From positions 1 through 64,000 of the forward strand of contig JBLXDU010000003.1 of assembly GCA_048263775.1 (NCBI GenBank): a stretch of 64,000 bases of DNA, in the 5' to 3' direction. Below, one piece after another: positions 17,611 to 25,468 of this stretch. Each line of letters starts with the position of its first letter. The stretch's first letter is position 1. The notes below the pieces were generated by a model. The model worked only from the letters and a program-made list of their open reading frames with translations, searched no databases and was not told where the DNA came from. Origin of the DNA: UBA1479 sp048263775 (GTDB lineage: Bacteria > Pseudomonadota > Alphaproteobacteria > Rhodospirillales > Casp-alpha2). A program made the position numbers and the translations under genes.

Positions 17611-18531
17611 TCAACTCTTGCCCGGCTTGCGGAACTTGATCCCCAGGTCCTCTTCATACAGCTTGATCATGGAGCTTTTCGGGCCCTGGCCGTAGCCCGC
17701 CTCCAGCGCCCGTTCGTAGATCGCCGTCATGGCGTCGGCCAGCGGTGTGGCGGCGTCCGCGTCCCTGGCCAAGCTTTGCACGTTGACGATGTCCTTGTAG
17801 GCCGCCTCCATGGGGAAATCGCCCGAGAAGTCGCCGTTCAGGACCTTGGGCACGAAATGCTCCGAGGCAAAGGACCGGGACGATCCCGTCAGCACCAGCT
17901 TTTCCAATGCCTCAACCCCCATCCCGGATTTGAGGGCCAGCGGCAGCAGTTCGCAGAACGCCGCGATGTTGATGTTATAGATCACGTTGTTCAGGCCCTT
18001 CATGGCCTGCCCGGCGCCAAGCGGCCCGGAATGGATGATTTCCTCGCCGCAGGCCTTGAGGAACGGCAGGGCCGCGTCATAGCCCTCCTTGGTGCCGCCA
18101 AACATGATGGTCAGCGTGCCGTCCGCCGCCCGCCGGGGCAGGCCGGAAATCGGACAATCGAAATAGGCGATCCCCTTGGCCGCCGCGTCCTCGGCAATGG
18201 CGAGCGCATCGGGCCGTTTCATGGTGGTGGCGTCCAGCACCGTGATCCCCGCCCGTTCGGCATCGGCAATGCCGCCCGGGCCGTTGCCGCCCGGGCCGAA
18301 CATGACGTCGCGCACCTGCGGCGCGTCGGGCACGCAGATGATGACCGTGCCGGCCTTTTCCGCAACCTCGGCCGGGCTGGCACAGGCGACGGCGCCCGCA
18401 TCGGTCAACAGCTTCAGCGCCTCCGGCACGGGGTCATAGACGAAAACCGTCTCGGCCGCCTTGACCAGGTTAAGCGCCATACCCCGGCCCATGGTGCCAA
18501 GGCCGATGAAACCAACAGCGGGAAGTGTCAT
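17611..18531 (-). CDS. NAD(P)-dependent beta-hydroxyacid dehydrogenase (3-hydroxyisobutyrate dehydrogenase family)
   Basis: A 306-residue Rossmann-fold oxidoreductase. The dinucleotide motif 'GFIGLGTMGRGMALNLVKA' is at residues 7-25, the family's 'LDATTMKRPDALAIAEDAAAKGIAYFDCPISG' covers the substrate loop, and 'GAGQAMKGLNNVIYNI' near residue 175 carries the catalytic lysine. Substrates in the family include 3-hydroxyisobutyrate, tartronate semialdehyde and succinate semialdehyde; I cannot tell which applies. AGAGG stands upstream of the ATG at 18531. The hydratase-like gene lies 52 bases upstream on the same strand, suggesting a small catabolic operon. Confidence 0.86.
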   Translation of the reverse strand: MTLPAVGFIGLGTMGRGMALNLVKAAETVFVYDPVPEALKLLTDAGAVACASPAEVAEKAGTVIICVPDAPQVRDVMFGPGGNGPGGIADAERAGITVLDATTMKRPDALAIAEDAAAKGIAYFDCPISGLPRRAADGTLTIMFGGTKEGYDAALPFLKACGEEIIHSGPLGAGQAMKGLNNVIYNINIAAFCELLPLALKSGMGVEALEKLVLTGSSRSFASEHFVPKVLNGDFSGDFPMEAAYKDIVNVQSLARDADAATPLADAMTAIYERALEAGYGQGPKSSMIKLYEEDLGIKFRKPGKS

Positions 18532-18583
18532 GGAGGTATCCTCTTTACGTTTGTTCTTTGATCGGCGACGTCGTGTTTATCCC

Positions 18584-19408
18584 TTATCCGCGATCCAGGG
18601 TCACCTCGACAACGCCCAAGTCGCCGAAATCGGCCACAGCGCGGTCGCCGGGGGCGACGGCCTCGATCCCCGTGCAGGTGCCGGTCGACACCCATTGCCC
18701 CGCCGTCAGGCCGCGCCCGCGCCGGGACAGGCCGTTGACCAGCCACAGCAGGGAATTCAGCGGATCGCCGAGCGCCATGGAACCGACGCCCTTGCCCCGT
18801 TCCGCGTCGTTGATCCGCATGACCACGCCATGGTTGCGGAAATCCATATCCGGGGTGAAGGGTTTCGCGGCCCCCAGGACCAGCGCGACATTGACGCCGC
18901 CGTCGGCGACCAGCAGCGGCAGCATGGCACCCCCCTCGGGCCCGCCCTCGAAGCGTCGGCCGACGACCTCGATGGCGCCCGCCACCTGGTCGACGGCGGC
19001 GCGGACGTCGGTGATCTCATAGCCGCCGTCCCGCGCCGGCAGATCGGCGCTCAGGCGAAAGGCGAATTCACCCTCGACCGCCAGGGTATGGGCGACGGAC
19101 GGCACCCCGGCCCCGCTCTGCGCCATGAACGACTGCGCCACCGCGCCGAACCAGGGCTCATCCGTGCCCAGCTTTTCCTGGGACGCCTTGCTTGAGGATC
19201 CGATCTTGAACGCGGCGACGGGTGCGCCGCAGGCCCCATCGACCACCGCCTGCACGCCATAGCCCTCGTCCAGGGTCCGCGGCAGGGTCACGGCATTGAG
19301 ATCGACCGTCCCGCCGTCCCGGCGGGCGGCCCATAGCTGCTGGGCGAGGTCTTGAAGGGCGGAAGAAAGCGTTGCGGCCGCCTGCGCGGCCTGCGGATCG
19401 GATGACAT
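18584..19408 (-). CDS. 2-keto-4-pentenoate hydratase-like protein (FAH superfamily)
   Basis: A 274-residue protein related to 2-keto-4-pentenoate hydratase/4-oxalocrotonate decarboxylase of aromatic meta-cleavage pathways. Visible signatures are 'TLDEGYGVQAVVDGACGAPVAAFKIGSSSKASQ' at the N-terminal third, the metal-site region 'AVEGEFAFRLSADLPARDG', and 'SLLWLVNGLSRRGRGLTAGQWVSTGTCTG', the usual hydratase C-terminal motif. It is the first gene of a two-gene unit with the dehydrogenase downstream. No ring-cleavage dioxygenase is nearby, so the pathway is uncertain. Confidence 0.83.
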   Translation of the reverse strand: MSSDPQAAQAAATLSSALQDLAQQLWAARRDGGTVDLNAVTLPRTLDEGYGVQAVVDGACGAPVAAFKIGSSSKASQEKLGTDEPWFGAVAQSFMAQSGAGVPSVAHTLAVEGEFAFRLSADLPARDGGYEITDVRAAVDQVAGAIEVVGRRFEGGPEGGAMLPLLVADGGVNVALVLGAAKPFTPDMDFRNHGVVMRINDAERGKGVGSMALGDPLNSLLWLVNGLSRRGRGLTAGQWVSTGTCTGIEAVAPGDRAVADFGDLGVVEVTLDRG

Positions 19409-19613
19409 GGGGATGGGTCCTCTGGATGGGTTTGTTTGCTGGGCGCGGCCGAACGGCCGCCGGTTTTCACCACCTTAGATGGCCCATCGGCCCCTGTGCC
19501 ATCCCAAAATCACCTGTTCATTTGAACGACATCCAAATGCCCCGGAAAAAATCCACAAGTTTGTTCGACCTGCTGACGGCTCCTCTTGCGTTGCCAGAGC
19601 TTCAAGGACTAAT

Positions 19614-19628
19614 GTTCCGGTTATGTTC
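19614..19628. promoter_or_regulatory. LexA (SOS) box of umuDC
   Basis: GTTCCGGTTATGTTC is a perfect GTTC-N7-GTTC direct repeat, the alphaproteobacterial LexA recognition sequence. It lies 34 bases before the GTG chosen as the umuD start. It also contains an in-frame ATG (19623), which argues that this ATG is not the translation start. Confidence 0.88.
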
Positions 19629-19661
19629 TTATGCATTCGAAATCATCATGTATTCACTCCC

Positions 19662-20063
19662 GTGGCCCATCGACGCCTCACGCTGCCGGTATTCACATCC
19701 CGCGTTTCCGCCGGTTTCCCCAGCCCGGCAGAAGATTTCACGGATGGCGTTCTCGATCTCAATGACCTCATAGAACGTCCGGCCGCAACCTTCATCGTGC
19801 GGGTTTCCGGCTGGTCCATGTCCGGGGCGGGCATCTTCGACGGTGACCTTCTGATCGTGGACCGCAGCCTCAAGTCCCGATCGGGGCAGATCGTCGTCGC
19901 GGTCACGGCTGGGGAAATGGTGGTCAAGCGTCTACGTCTGAAGGGGGGGCGCTGGTGGCTGGTTCCTGAAGCGCCGGAACATGACGAATTCAAAGCCGTG
20001 GAAATGAGCGAGGACTCGGAAATCTGGGGCGTCGTCAAGAACGTGGTCCGGTGTCTGACGTGA
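19662..20063 (+). CDS. umuD: SOS mutagenesis protein UmuD (LexA-like serine peptidase)
   Basis: A 133-residue protein that self-cleaves on RecA filaments and then forms DNA polymerase V with UmuC. From the GTG at 19662, the cleavage site is Ala17-Gly18 in 'SRVSAGFPSPAED', the catalytic serine is residue 52 in 'VSGWSMSG' and the catalytic lysine is residue 89 in 'GEMVVKRL'. An ATG at 19623 is in frame but lies inside the LexA box, so the GTG is preferred. It is slightly shorter than E. coli UmuD (139). The gene overlaps umuC and is under a perfect SOS box. Confidence 0.9.
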   Translation: MAHRRLTLPVFTSRVSAGFPSPAEDFTDGVLDLNDLIERPAATFIVRVSGWSMSGAGIFDGDLLIVDRSLKSRSGQIVVAVTAGEMVVKRLRLKGGRWWLVPEAPEHDEFKAVEMSEDSEIWGVVKNVVRCLT

Positions 20064-21319
20064 CCCGCGTCTTTGCCCTGGCCGACGCGAATAATTTCTA
20101 CGCCTCGTGTGAACGTGTGTTCCAACCGGAACTGCGCGGCAAGCCCACGGTGGTTTTGTCCAACAACGACGGCTGCGTGATCGCCCGTTCGCCGGAAGCC
20201 AAGGCCATGGGCATCGCCATGGGCGCCCCCTTCTTTAAGCTCAAAGAACGGGCGGACTTCCGGTGCGTCCAGGTGCGTTCCGCCAACTTCACCCTCTACG
20301 GCGACATGAGCCGCCGCTTCATGGACATCATCGCCGCCAACACCCCGGACATGGAAATCTACAGCATCGATGAATGCTTCATCGACTATACCCGCGCGGG
20401 TGCTGCGGCGGCAGACAGAGCGCGGGACTTGCGGGCCATGATCCTGCAATGGACCGGCCTTTCCGTCAGCTTCGGGCTGGGCGCGACCAAAACCCTCGCA
20501 AAGATCGCCAATCGTCAGGCCAAGGCATCGCCGGATGGCGTATTCGCCTTGCTTGATGCGGACACGCGGGCCGATGTCCTCAGGGAAACCGACGTGCGCG
20601 ACGTATGGGGGATCGGCAAGAAATGGGCGAACCGGCTTCAGTGCCATGACATCCACAACGCCCATGACCTGGCCCGGGTGGATCGGCAATGGGCGCGCAA
20701 CGTCATGGGGGTCGTCGGTTTGCGTACGGTCGATGAATTGAACGGCCTGTCCGCCGTGTCCCTGGAACAGGTTGCCCACGACAAGCAGACCTTGCGCGTC
20801 TCCCGCAGTTTCGGAACCACCGTGCGGGACCGCGCAGAATTGGCGTCTCGCCTGCATCACTTCGCGTCACGGGCGGCGGAAAGACTGCGCCAGGGCGGAT
20901 TGGTGGCAAACGCCGTCAATGTGTTCATCAAAGGCAACACATTCCGCCCCGATCTGCCGCAGCACGCAAACAACGTCACGGTGGAATTGCCCTTCCCGAC
21001 ATCGGATACGGGGGACATCGTGCGGGCCACCTTACAAGGCCTCGGCAGGCTGTACCGCCCCGGCATCCCCTACAAGAAAGCAGGCGTCCTCATGTTGGAG
21101 GTTTGTAACACCAAACTGGCCCCGCGCAGCTTGTTCGCCACCCCCGACCCGCGCCGCGACCGGCTGATGCAGACAATGGATAGCCTGAACGCCAAGCACG
21201 GCCCGGGCACCCTGTGCTACGGCGAAATCCCTCAGCCCCGCACTTGGTACATGACCCAGCGCCACCGCTCACCGCGTTTCACGACTCACTGGCGGGAATT
21301 ACCGGTGGCGCGCACCTAA
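20051..21319 (+). CDS. umuC: DNA polymerase V catalytic subunit UmuC
   Basis: A 422-residue Y-family translesion polymerase. Motifs: 'FALADANNFYASCERVF' (catalytic Asp), 'VVLSNNDGCVIARSPEAK', 'YSIDECFIDY' (the acidic catalytic pair), the helix-hairpin-helix-like 'DVRDVWGIGKKWANRL', and the little-finger domain at the C-terminus. It copies damaged DNA during the SOS response. Two GTG starts are possible: 20051, or 20060, which would overlap the umuD stop as GTGA; the latter is the more typical coupled arrangement. Co-expression with umuD from the SOS box is expected. Confidence 0.95.
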   Translation: MSDVTRVFALADANNFYASCERVFQPELRGKPTVVLSNNDGCVIARSPEAKAMGIAMGAPFFKLKERADFRCVQVRSANFTLYGDMSRRFMDIIAANTPDMEIYSIDECFIDYTRAGAAAADRARDLRAMILQWTGLSVSFGLGATKTLAKIANRQAKASPDGVFALLDADTRADVLRETDVRDVWGIGKKWANRLQCHDIHNAHDLARVDRQWARNVMGVVGLRTVDELNGLSAVSLEQVAHDKQTLRVSRSFGTTVRDRAELASRLHHFASRAAERLRQGGLVANAVNVFIKGNTFRPDLPQHANNVTVELPFPTSDTGDIVRATLQGLGRLYRPGIPYKKAGVLMLEVCNTKLAPRSLFATPDPRRDRLMQTMDSLNAKHGPGTLCYGEIPQPRTWYMTQRHRSPRFTTHWRELPVART

Positions 21320-21395
21320 TCCGAACGGCCGCGGCCAGGGCCGTTTACCCCGAACAGACCCGACCAATCGTAAATCAGCATGATTTATGGAGAAA

Positions 21396-21473
21396 TGGGG
21401 TGGCTGATGGGATTTGAACCCACGACCCTCGGCACCACAAGCCGATGCTCTAACCAACTGAGCTACAGCCACC
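21396..21473 (-). tRNA. tRNA-His (GTG)
   Basis: Read on the minus strand the segment folds as a cloverleaf: acceptor strand GGTGGCTG at the 5' end, pairing with CAGCCACC at the 3' end followed by CCA; a D-arm GCTC..GAGC; an anticodon stem CGGCT/TGCCG around TTGTGGT with anticodon GTG; and a T-arm with GTTCAAATC. The extra 5' G and discriminator C are the G-1:C73 pair typical of histidine tRNA. The CCA end is encoded. Confidence 0.96.
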
Positions 21474-21562
21474 ATTCGGACCCTTTTCGAGCCCCGGAGC
21501 CGCCAATTTACTGGGCGCGGCCCACGAAAGAGCGCCCTGTGTAATCCCCTGCCCCGCTTACG

Positions 21563-21910
21563 TCAAGCGGGCTTGAAATGAAGCGCCAGCCAGACCGTTT
21601 CCGTGTCCGCCGCCGTCCATTCGACGCGGTGGCGCTTGTGCGCCGGCAGCAGCAGGAAATCACCGGGTCCGAGGGTATGGGGGGCGGCCTCGCCCTCGAT
21701 CAATAGCCCGGCTTCGCCCGCGAGCAGAATCACCCATTCATCTTCGGCCTGATCGTACCATGCGCCCTCGGGCGTCGCCTGGCCGGTGGAGACGATGCGC
21801 TCCAGCCGGAAGGCCCCGCCTTCGGCCAGGCGGGTGAATACCTCTGCCCCCTTCCCGTCCGGCAGATCGGCGAAAAGGTTGGTGATCGCGGCCTTGTTGA
21901 ATTCGCTCAT
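21563..21910 (-). CDS. Cupin domain protein
   Basis: A 115-residue single-cupin protein. The two cupin motifs are visible as 'WYDQAEDEWVILLAGEAGLLIEGE' (residues about 51-74) and 'LGPGDFLLLPAHKRHRVEWTA' (about 81-101). The histidines usual in motif 1 are partly replaced, so metal binding is uncertain. Related small cupins are often described as phosphoribosylaminoimidazole carboxylase-like or signal-binding proteins; no function is assigned. The ATG at 21910 has GGAGG 8 bases upstream. It is divergent from the aminotransferase. Confidence 0.8.
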   Translation of the reverse strand: MSEFNKAAITNLFADLPDGKGAEVFTRLAEGGAFRLERIVSTGQATPEGAWYDQAEDEWVILLAGEAGLLIEGEAAPHTLGPGDFLLLPAHKRHRVEWTAADTETVWLALHFKPA

Positions 21911-22009
21911 GACCGTTGCCTCCGCCCGACCGTCTACCATAGAGTGCCGCCCACCGGAAACGGGCCGCCAAGGCCCCGATACAAAGACCACCAGACGGAG
22001 AATGCATCC

Positions 22010-23179
22010 ATGGTACAGATGGCCGCCGCGATGTCGCGGCTTGGCACCGAAAGCGCCTTCGAGGTTCTGGCCCGCGCCAATGCGCTGGCCGCCCAGGGCA
22101 AGGACATCATCAACCTCGGAATCGGCCAGCCCGACTTCAAGACCCCGCCGCATATCGTCGAGGCCGCCATCAAGGCGCTGAAGGACGGCCATCACGGCTA
22201 TACCCCCGCCAACGGCATTCCCGAACTGCGCGAGGCCGTGGCCCGCGACATCGCCCGCCACCGGAAAGTGACCGTCGATCCCGCCGACGTCATCATCGTG
22301 CCGGGCGGCAAGGTCACCATGTTCTTCGCCGTGCTGGCGCTGGGCGAGCCGGGGGCGGAGATCATCTATCCCAACCCGGGATTCCCGATCTACGAAAGCG
22401 TCATCAAGTTCACCGGGGCCACGCCCGTGCCCATGGCCCTGCACGAAGACAAGGGCTTCGCCTTCTCGGCCGAGGAAGTGTTGGCCCTGATCACGCCGCG
22501 CACCCGGCTGATCATCCTCAATTCGCCGGCCAACCCCACGGGGGGGGCGGTGCCGCGCGAGGAAATGGACAAGCTGGCGGCGGGTCTGGCCGAACACCCG
22601 CATGTCACCATCATGTCCGACGAGATCTATTGCCGCATGCTGTACGACGGGCGCGAGCATGTCAGCCTGCTGGAGTACGACCATCTGCGCGACCGGGTGA
22701 TCCTGCTCGACGGCTGGTCCAAGACCTATGCCATGACCGGATGGCGCATGGGCTATGGCGTATGGCCGAAATCCATGGTCGAACCGATCACCCGCCTGGC
22801 CATCAACTGCAATTCCTGCGTCAACGCGGCCAGCCAGTTCGCCGGCATCGCGGCGCTCGACGGGCCGCAGGACGCGGTCGACGATATGGTCAAGGCATTT
22901 GACGAACGCCGCAAGGTCATCCTGCGCGAACTGAACCAGATTCCGGGCTTCCGCTGTGCCGAGCCCGGGGGGGCCTTCTATGCCTTCCCCAATATCGAGG
23001 GCACGGGATTGTCGTCCATGGAGTTGCAGAACAAGCTGTTGAACGAAGCCGGTGTGGCGATCATTTCCGGCACCAGCTTCGGCGCCCAGGGCGAGGGCTA
23101 CATCCGCTTTTCCTACGCCAATTCCAAGGAGAACATCCTGAAGGCCGTGGCCCGCATCCGGGATTGTCTGTCCGGCTAA
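22010..23179 (+). CDS. PLP-dependent class I/II aminotransferase
   Basis: A 389-residue fold-type I aminotransferase of the aspartate aminotransferase group. 'KDIINLGIGQPDFKTPPHI' near residue 30, 'YTPANGIPELREAVA' near 64, 'NSPANPTGGAVP' near 170 and the PLP-lysine segment 'DGWSKTYAMTGWRMGYG' near 237 are present. It transfers amino groups between an amino acid and a 2-oxo acid; substrate specificity (Asp, aromatic or branched-chain) cannot be read off. GGAG stands 9 bases upstream of the ATG at 22010. A strong terminator follows at 23207-23244. Confidence 0.9.
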   Translation: MVQMAAAMSRLGTESAFEVLARANALAAQGKDIINLGIGQPDFKTPPHIVEAAIKALKDGHHGYTPANGIPELREAVARDIARHRKVTVDPADVIIVPGGKVTMFFAVLALGEPGAEIIYPNPGFPIYESVIKFTGATPVPMALHEDKGFAFSAEEVLALITPRTRLIILNSPANPTGGAVPREEMDKLAAGLAEHPHVTIMSDEIYCRMLYDGREHVSLLEYDHLRDRVILLDGWSKTYAMTGWRMGYGVWPKSMVEPITRLAINCNSCVNAASQFAGIAALDGPQDAVDDMVKAFDERRKVILRELNQIPGFRCAEPGGAFYAFPNIEGTGLSSMELQNKLLNEAGVAIISGTSFGAQGEGYIRFSYANSKENILKAVARIRDCLSG

Positions 23180-23206
23180 CACGGCCCCCGTCCGCAGCGA
23201 TCTCAA

Positions 23207-23244
23207 GGGCATGTGCCGAAATTATTCGCACATGCCCTTTTTTT
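23207..23244 (+). terminator. Rho-independent terminator after the aminotransferase gene
   Basis: Perfect 10-base arms GGGCATGTGC (23207-23216) and GCACATGCCC (23228-23237) enclose an 11-base loop and run into seven T residues. It separates the aminotransferase gene from the glnB promoter. Confidence 0.9.
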
Positions 23245-23267
23245 CGGCATTATGGATGGGCAGGCGG

Positions 23268-23351
23268 TTGACTCAGGACCGCCAAATTGCATCGTAAGTC
23301 TTTGAATTGGGCCATTTTTCGTCAAGGCCCGGAACTGGCACGCCTCCTGCT
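23268..23351 (+). promoter_or_regulatory. glnB promoter region with sigma-54 (-24/-12) element
   Basis: TGGCACGCCTCCTGCT at 23336-23351 matches the sigma-54 consensus TGGCACG-N4-TTGCW at all fixed positions but one, with the GG and GC doublets correctly spaced. TTGACT at 23268-23273 may be the -35 of a second, housekeeping promoter, but its -10 is poor. A sigma-70 plus sigma-54 pair is the arrangement known for glnB in Azospirillum. Confidence 0.72.
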
Positions 23352-23456
23352 ATACAGAGGCGGACGAGGAAGGACGGACGCCGCGCAAAGAACGGCTTCC
23401 GACCCGAGAAATCCGTCTCTTCTGATGGGGGGGACAACCCCAAGGGAACCAAACTG

Positions 23457-23795
23457 ATGAAAAAAATCGAAGCCATCATCAAGCCGTTCAAGCTGGATGA
23501 GGTGAAAGAGGCCCTCCACGAGGTGGGCCTGCAAGGAATTACGGTGGTCGAGGCCAAGGGCTTCGGGCGCCAGAAGGGGCATACGGAGCTCTACCGCGGT
23601 GCTGAATACGTGGTCGATTTCCTGCCCAAGGTGAAGATCGAACTGGTCGTCAACGACGACATGGTCGCCAAGGCCGTCGAAGCCATACAGCAGACGGCGC
23701 AGACCGGTCGCATCGGCGACGGCAAGATCTTCATCATTCCCGTTGAAGAAGCGATCCGCGTGCGCACGGGCGAACGCGGGTCGGAAGCGATCTAG
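23457..23795 (+). CDS. glnB: Nitrogen regulatory protein P-II
   Basis: A 112-residue PII signal protein. It starts MKKIEAIIKPFKLDEVKEAL, carries the T-loop 'GRQKGHTELYRGAEY' with the uridylylated tyrosine at residue 51, and ends with the ATP/2-oxoglutarate-binding 'TGRIGDGKIFIIPVEEAIRVRTGE'. It reports nitrogen and carbon status to NtrB, GlnE and other targets. The ATG at 23457 follows AAGGGAACC. It precedes glnA by 103 bases and both are likely transcribed from the sigma-54 promoter upstream. Confidence 0.97.
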   Translation: MKKIEAIIKPFKLDEVKEALHEVGLQGITVVEAKGFGRQKGHTELYRGAEYVVDFLPKVKIELVVNDDMVAKAVEAIQQTAQTGRIGDGKIFIIPVEEAIRVRTGERGSEAI

Positions 23796-23807
23796 CCGTC
23801 CGGTTCC

Positions 23808-23827
23808 CGCCGGCGGTTCCGCCGGCG
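23808..23827 (+). other. GC-rich hairpin between glnB and glnA
   Basis: CGCCGGCGG and CCGCCGGCG form a perfect 9-base stem around a TT loop, with no T tract. It could be an mRNA processing or partial termination point that sets the glnB to glnA ratio. Confidence 0.5.
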
Positions 23828-23898
23828 CGCCAGGGAGGCCTAAACCAAAGCGCGTTCAAAATATCGTCTCGACACCTAGTCAAGAAAAGGAAGCAAGT

Positions 23899-25320
23899 AT
23901 GAGCTTGGATCTGAAAACACCGGCGGAATTCGTTAAATACGTGACGGACAACGAAATTCCCTTCGTTGACCTTCGCTTCACGGACTCCCGCGGGAAATGG
24001 CAGCACCTCACCATGGTGTCGGATTTCGTCACCGAGGCTGAATTCGAAGACGGCATCATGTTCGACGGCTCGTCGATCGCCGGCTGGAAAGCCATCAACG
24101 AATCCGACATGGCGCTGATCCCCGACGCGTCCACGGCGGTCATGGACCCGTTCTCGGCCCAGCCCTGCGTGATCCTGTACTGCGACGTTCTCGACCCGGT
24201 CACCGGCCAGGGCTACGAGCGCGACCCGCGCTCCATCGCCAAACGCGGCGAAGCCTATCTGGGCACCACCGGCATCGGCGACACGGCCTATTTCGGCGCC
24301 GAGCCTGAATTCTTCGTGTTCGACGACGTGCGCTATGCCGTCGACATGAACAAGTGCTTCTACGAGTTCACGTCCGAAGAAGGCCCCTATGTGTCGGGCA
24401 CCCTGTTCGACGAAGGCAACCTGGGCCACCGCCCGGGCGTCAAGGGCGGTTACTTCCCGGTTCCGCCGGTTGACTCATGCCACGACCTGCGCGGCGAAAT
24501 GGTCAGCGTGATGCAGGAAATGGGCCTGACCATGGACAAGCATCACCACGAAGTCGCCGCATCCCAGCACGAACTGGGCATGGCCTTCTCGACCCTGGTG
24601 CGCGCGGCCGACAACGTGCAGATCTACAAGTACTGCACCCAGATGGTCGCCCATACCTACGGCAAGTCGGCGACCTTCATGCCGAAGCCCGTGGCCGGCG
24701 ACAACGGCACCGGCATGCACACCCACCAGTCCATCTGGAAGGACGGCAAGCCGACTTTCGCGGGCTCGGGCTATGCCGACCTGTCGGAAACCTGCCTGTA
24801 CTACATCGGCGGCATCATCAAGCACGCGAAGGCCCTCAACGCCTTCACCAACCCGTCGACCAACTCCTACAAGCGCCTGATCCCCGGCTTCGAAGCCCCG
24901 GTTCTGCTGGCCTACTCGGCCCGCAACCGCTCGGCCTCCTGCCGCATTCCGTATTCGGGCAGCCCCAAGGGCAAGCGTTGCGAAATCCGCTTCCCGGACG
25001 CCACGGCCAACCCGTATCTGGCGTTCACCGCCATGATGATGGCCGGCCTCGACGGCATCCAGAACAAGATCCATCCGGGCGACCCGATGGACAAGGACCT
25101 CTACGATCTGCCGGCCGAAGAACTGGCGGGCGTTCCCACCGTCTGCGGCTCGCTGCGCGATGCCGTCCAGGCGCTGGACGCCGATCGCGACTTCCTCAAG
25201 AAGGGCGATGTCTTCACCGACGACGCCATCAACGGCTACATGGATCTCAAGTGGGAAGAGATCTACAACTTCGAACACACGCCGCATCCGGTTGAATTCA
25301 TGATGTATTACTCCTCCTAA
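23899..25320 (+). CDS. glnA: Glutamine synthetase, type I
   Basis: A 473-residue enzyme that makes glutamine from glutamate, ammonia and ATP. Signatures include 'FDGSSIAGWKAINESDM' near residue 56, the glutamate/ammonia site 'HHHEVAASQHELGM' near 215, the ATP-binding 'KPVAGDNGTGMHTHQS' near 265 and the adenylylation segment 'LYDLPAEE' with its tyrosine near residue 401. This marks a GlnE-regulated GSI-beta enzyme. The start at 23899 follows GGAAGCAAGT. It is the second gene of the glnBA operon and is closed by strong inverted repeats. Confidence 0.97.
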   Translation: MSLDLKTPAEFVKYVTDNEIPFVDLRFTDSRGKWQHLTMVSDFVTEAEFEDGIMFDGSSIAGWKAINESDMALIPDASTAVMDPFSAQPCVILYCDVLDPVTGQGYERDPRSIAKRGEAYLGTTGIGDTAYFGAEPEFFVFDDVRYAVDMNKCFYEFTSEEGPYVSGTLFDEGNLGHRPGVKGGYFPVPPVDSCHDLRGEMVSVMQEMGLTMDKHHHEVAASQHELGMAFSTLVRAADNVQIYKYCTQMVAHTYGKSATFMPKPVAGDNGTGMHTHQSIWKDGKPTFAGSGYADLSETCLYYIGGIIKHAKALNAFTNPSTNSYKRLIPGFEAPVLLAYSARNRSASCRIPYSGSPKGKRCEIRFPDATANPYLAFTAMMMAGLDGIQNKIHPGDPMDKDLYDLPAEELAGVPTVCGSLRDAVQALDADRDFLKKGDVFTDDAINGYMDLKWEEIYNFEHTPHPVEFMMYYSS

Positions 25321-25330
25321 GACAGACGGC

Positions 25331-25365
25331 GGGCGGGACCGCGCGGTCCCGCCCTGCCCTGTTTT
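25331..25365 (+). terminator. Terminator-like hairpin after glnA
   Basis: A perfect dyad of 24 bases (25331-25354; arms begin GGGCGGGACCGC) lies 10 bases after the glnA stop, with a short TTTT at 25362-25365. The T run is weak, so termination may be partial; a second hairpin at 25391-25407 (ACCGG/CCGGT, then TTT) may assist. Confidence 0.65.
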
Positions 25366-25423
25366 CGGAAACATCACGACCAATCGGAAGACCGGCGTTC
25401 AACCGGTTTTACGCGCCAAACTT

Positions 25424-25459
25424 GGGGGCCCTGTCGTTTCGGCGGCGGGCCCCCGATTT
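25424..25459. terminator. Hairpin between convergent glnA and ABC ATPase genes
   Basis: GGGGGCCC (25424-25431) and GGGCCCCC (25447-25454) form an 8-base stem followed on the plus strand by GATTTTC. It sits just beyond the stop of the minus-strand ABC gene and may serve either direction. Confidence 0.5.
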
Positions 25460-25468
25460 TCTTGAGGG

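Noticed and set aside
19445..19460. GCGGCC-GAAC-GGCCGC hairpin between the hydratase and umuD genes as a terminator
   Set aside because: It lies at the 5' side of the minus-strand hydratase gene and before the SOS promoter, with only a short T run; no gene needs a terminator there.
19536..19773. Short plus-strand ORF (MPRKKSTSLFDLLTAPLALP...) overlapping the umuD promoter
   Set aside because: It runs through the LexA box and into umuD in another frame, has no ribosome binding site and no family resemblance.
21371..21387. TAAATC-AGCAT-GATTTA stem near tRNA-His as a terminator
   Set aside because: It is AT-only, short and lacks a T tract; it is noted only as a possible 3' processing element.
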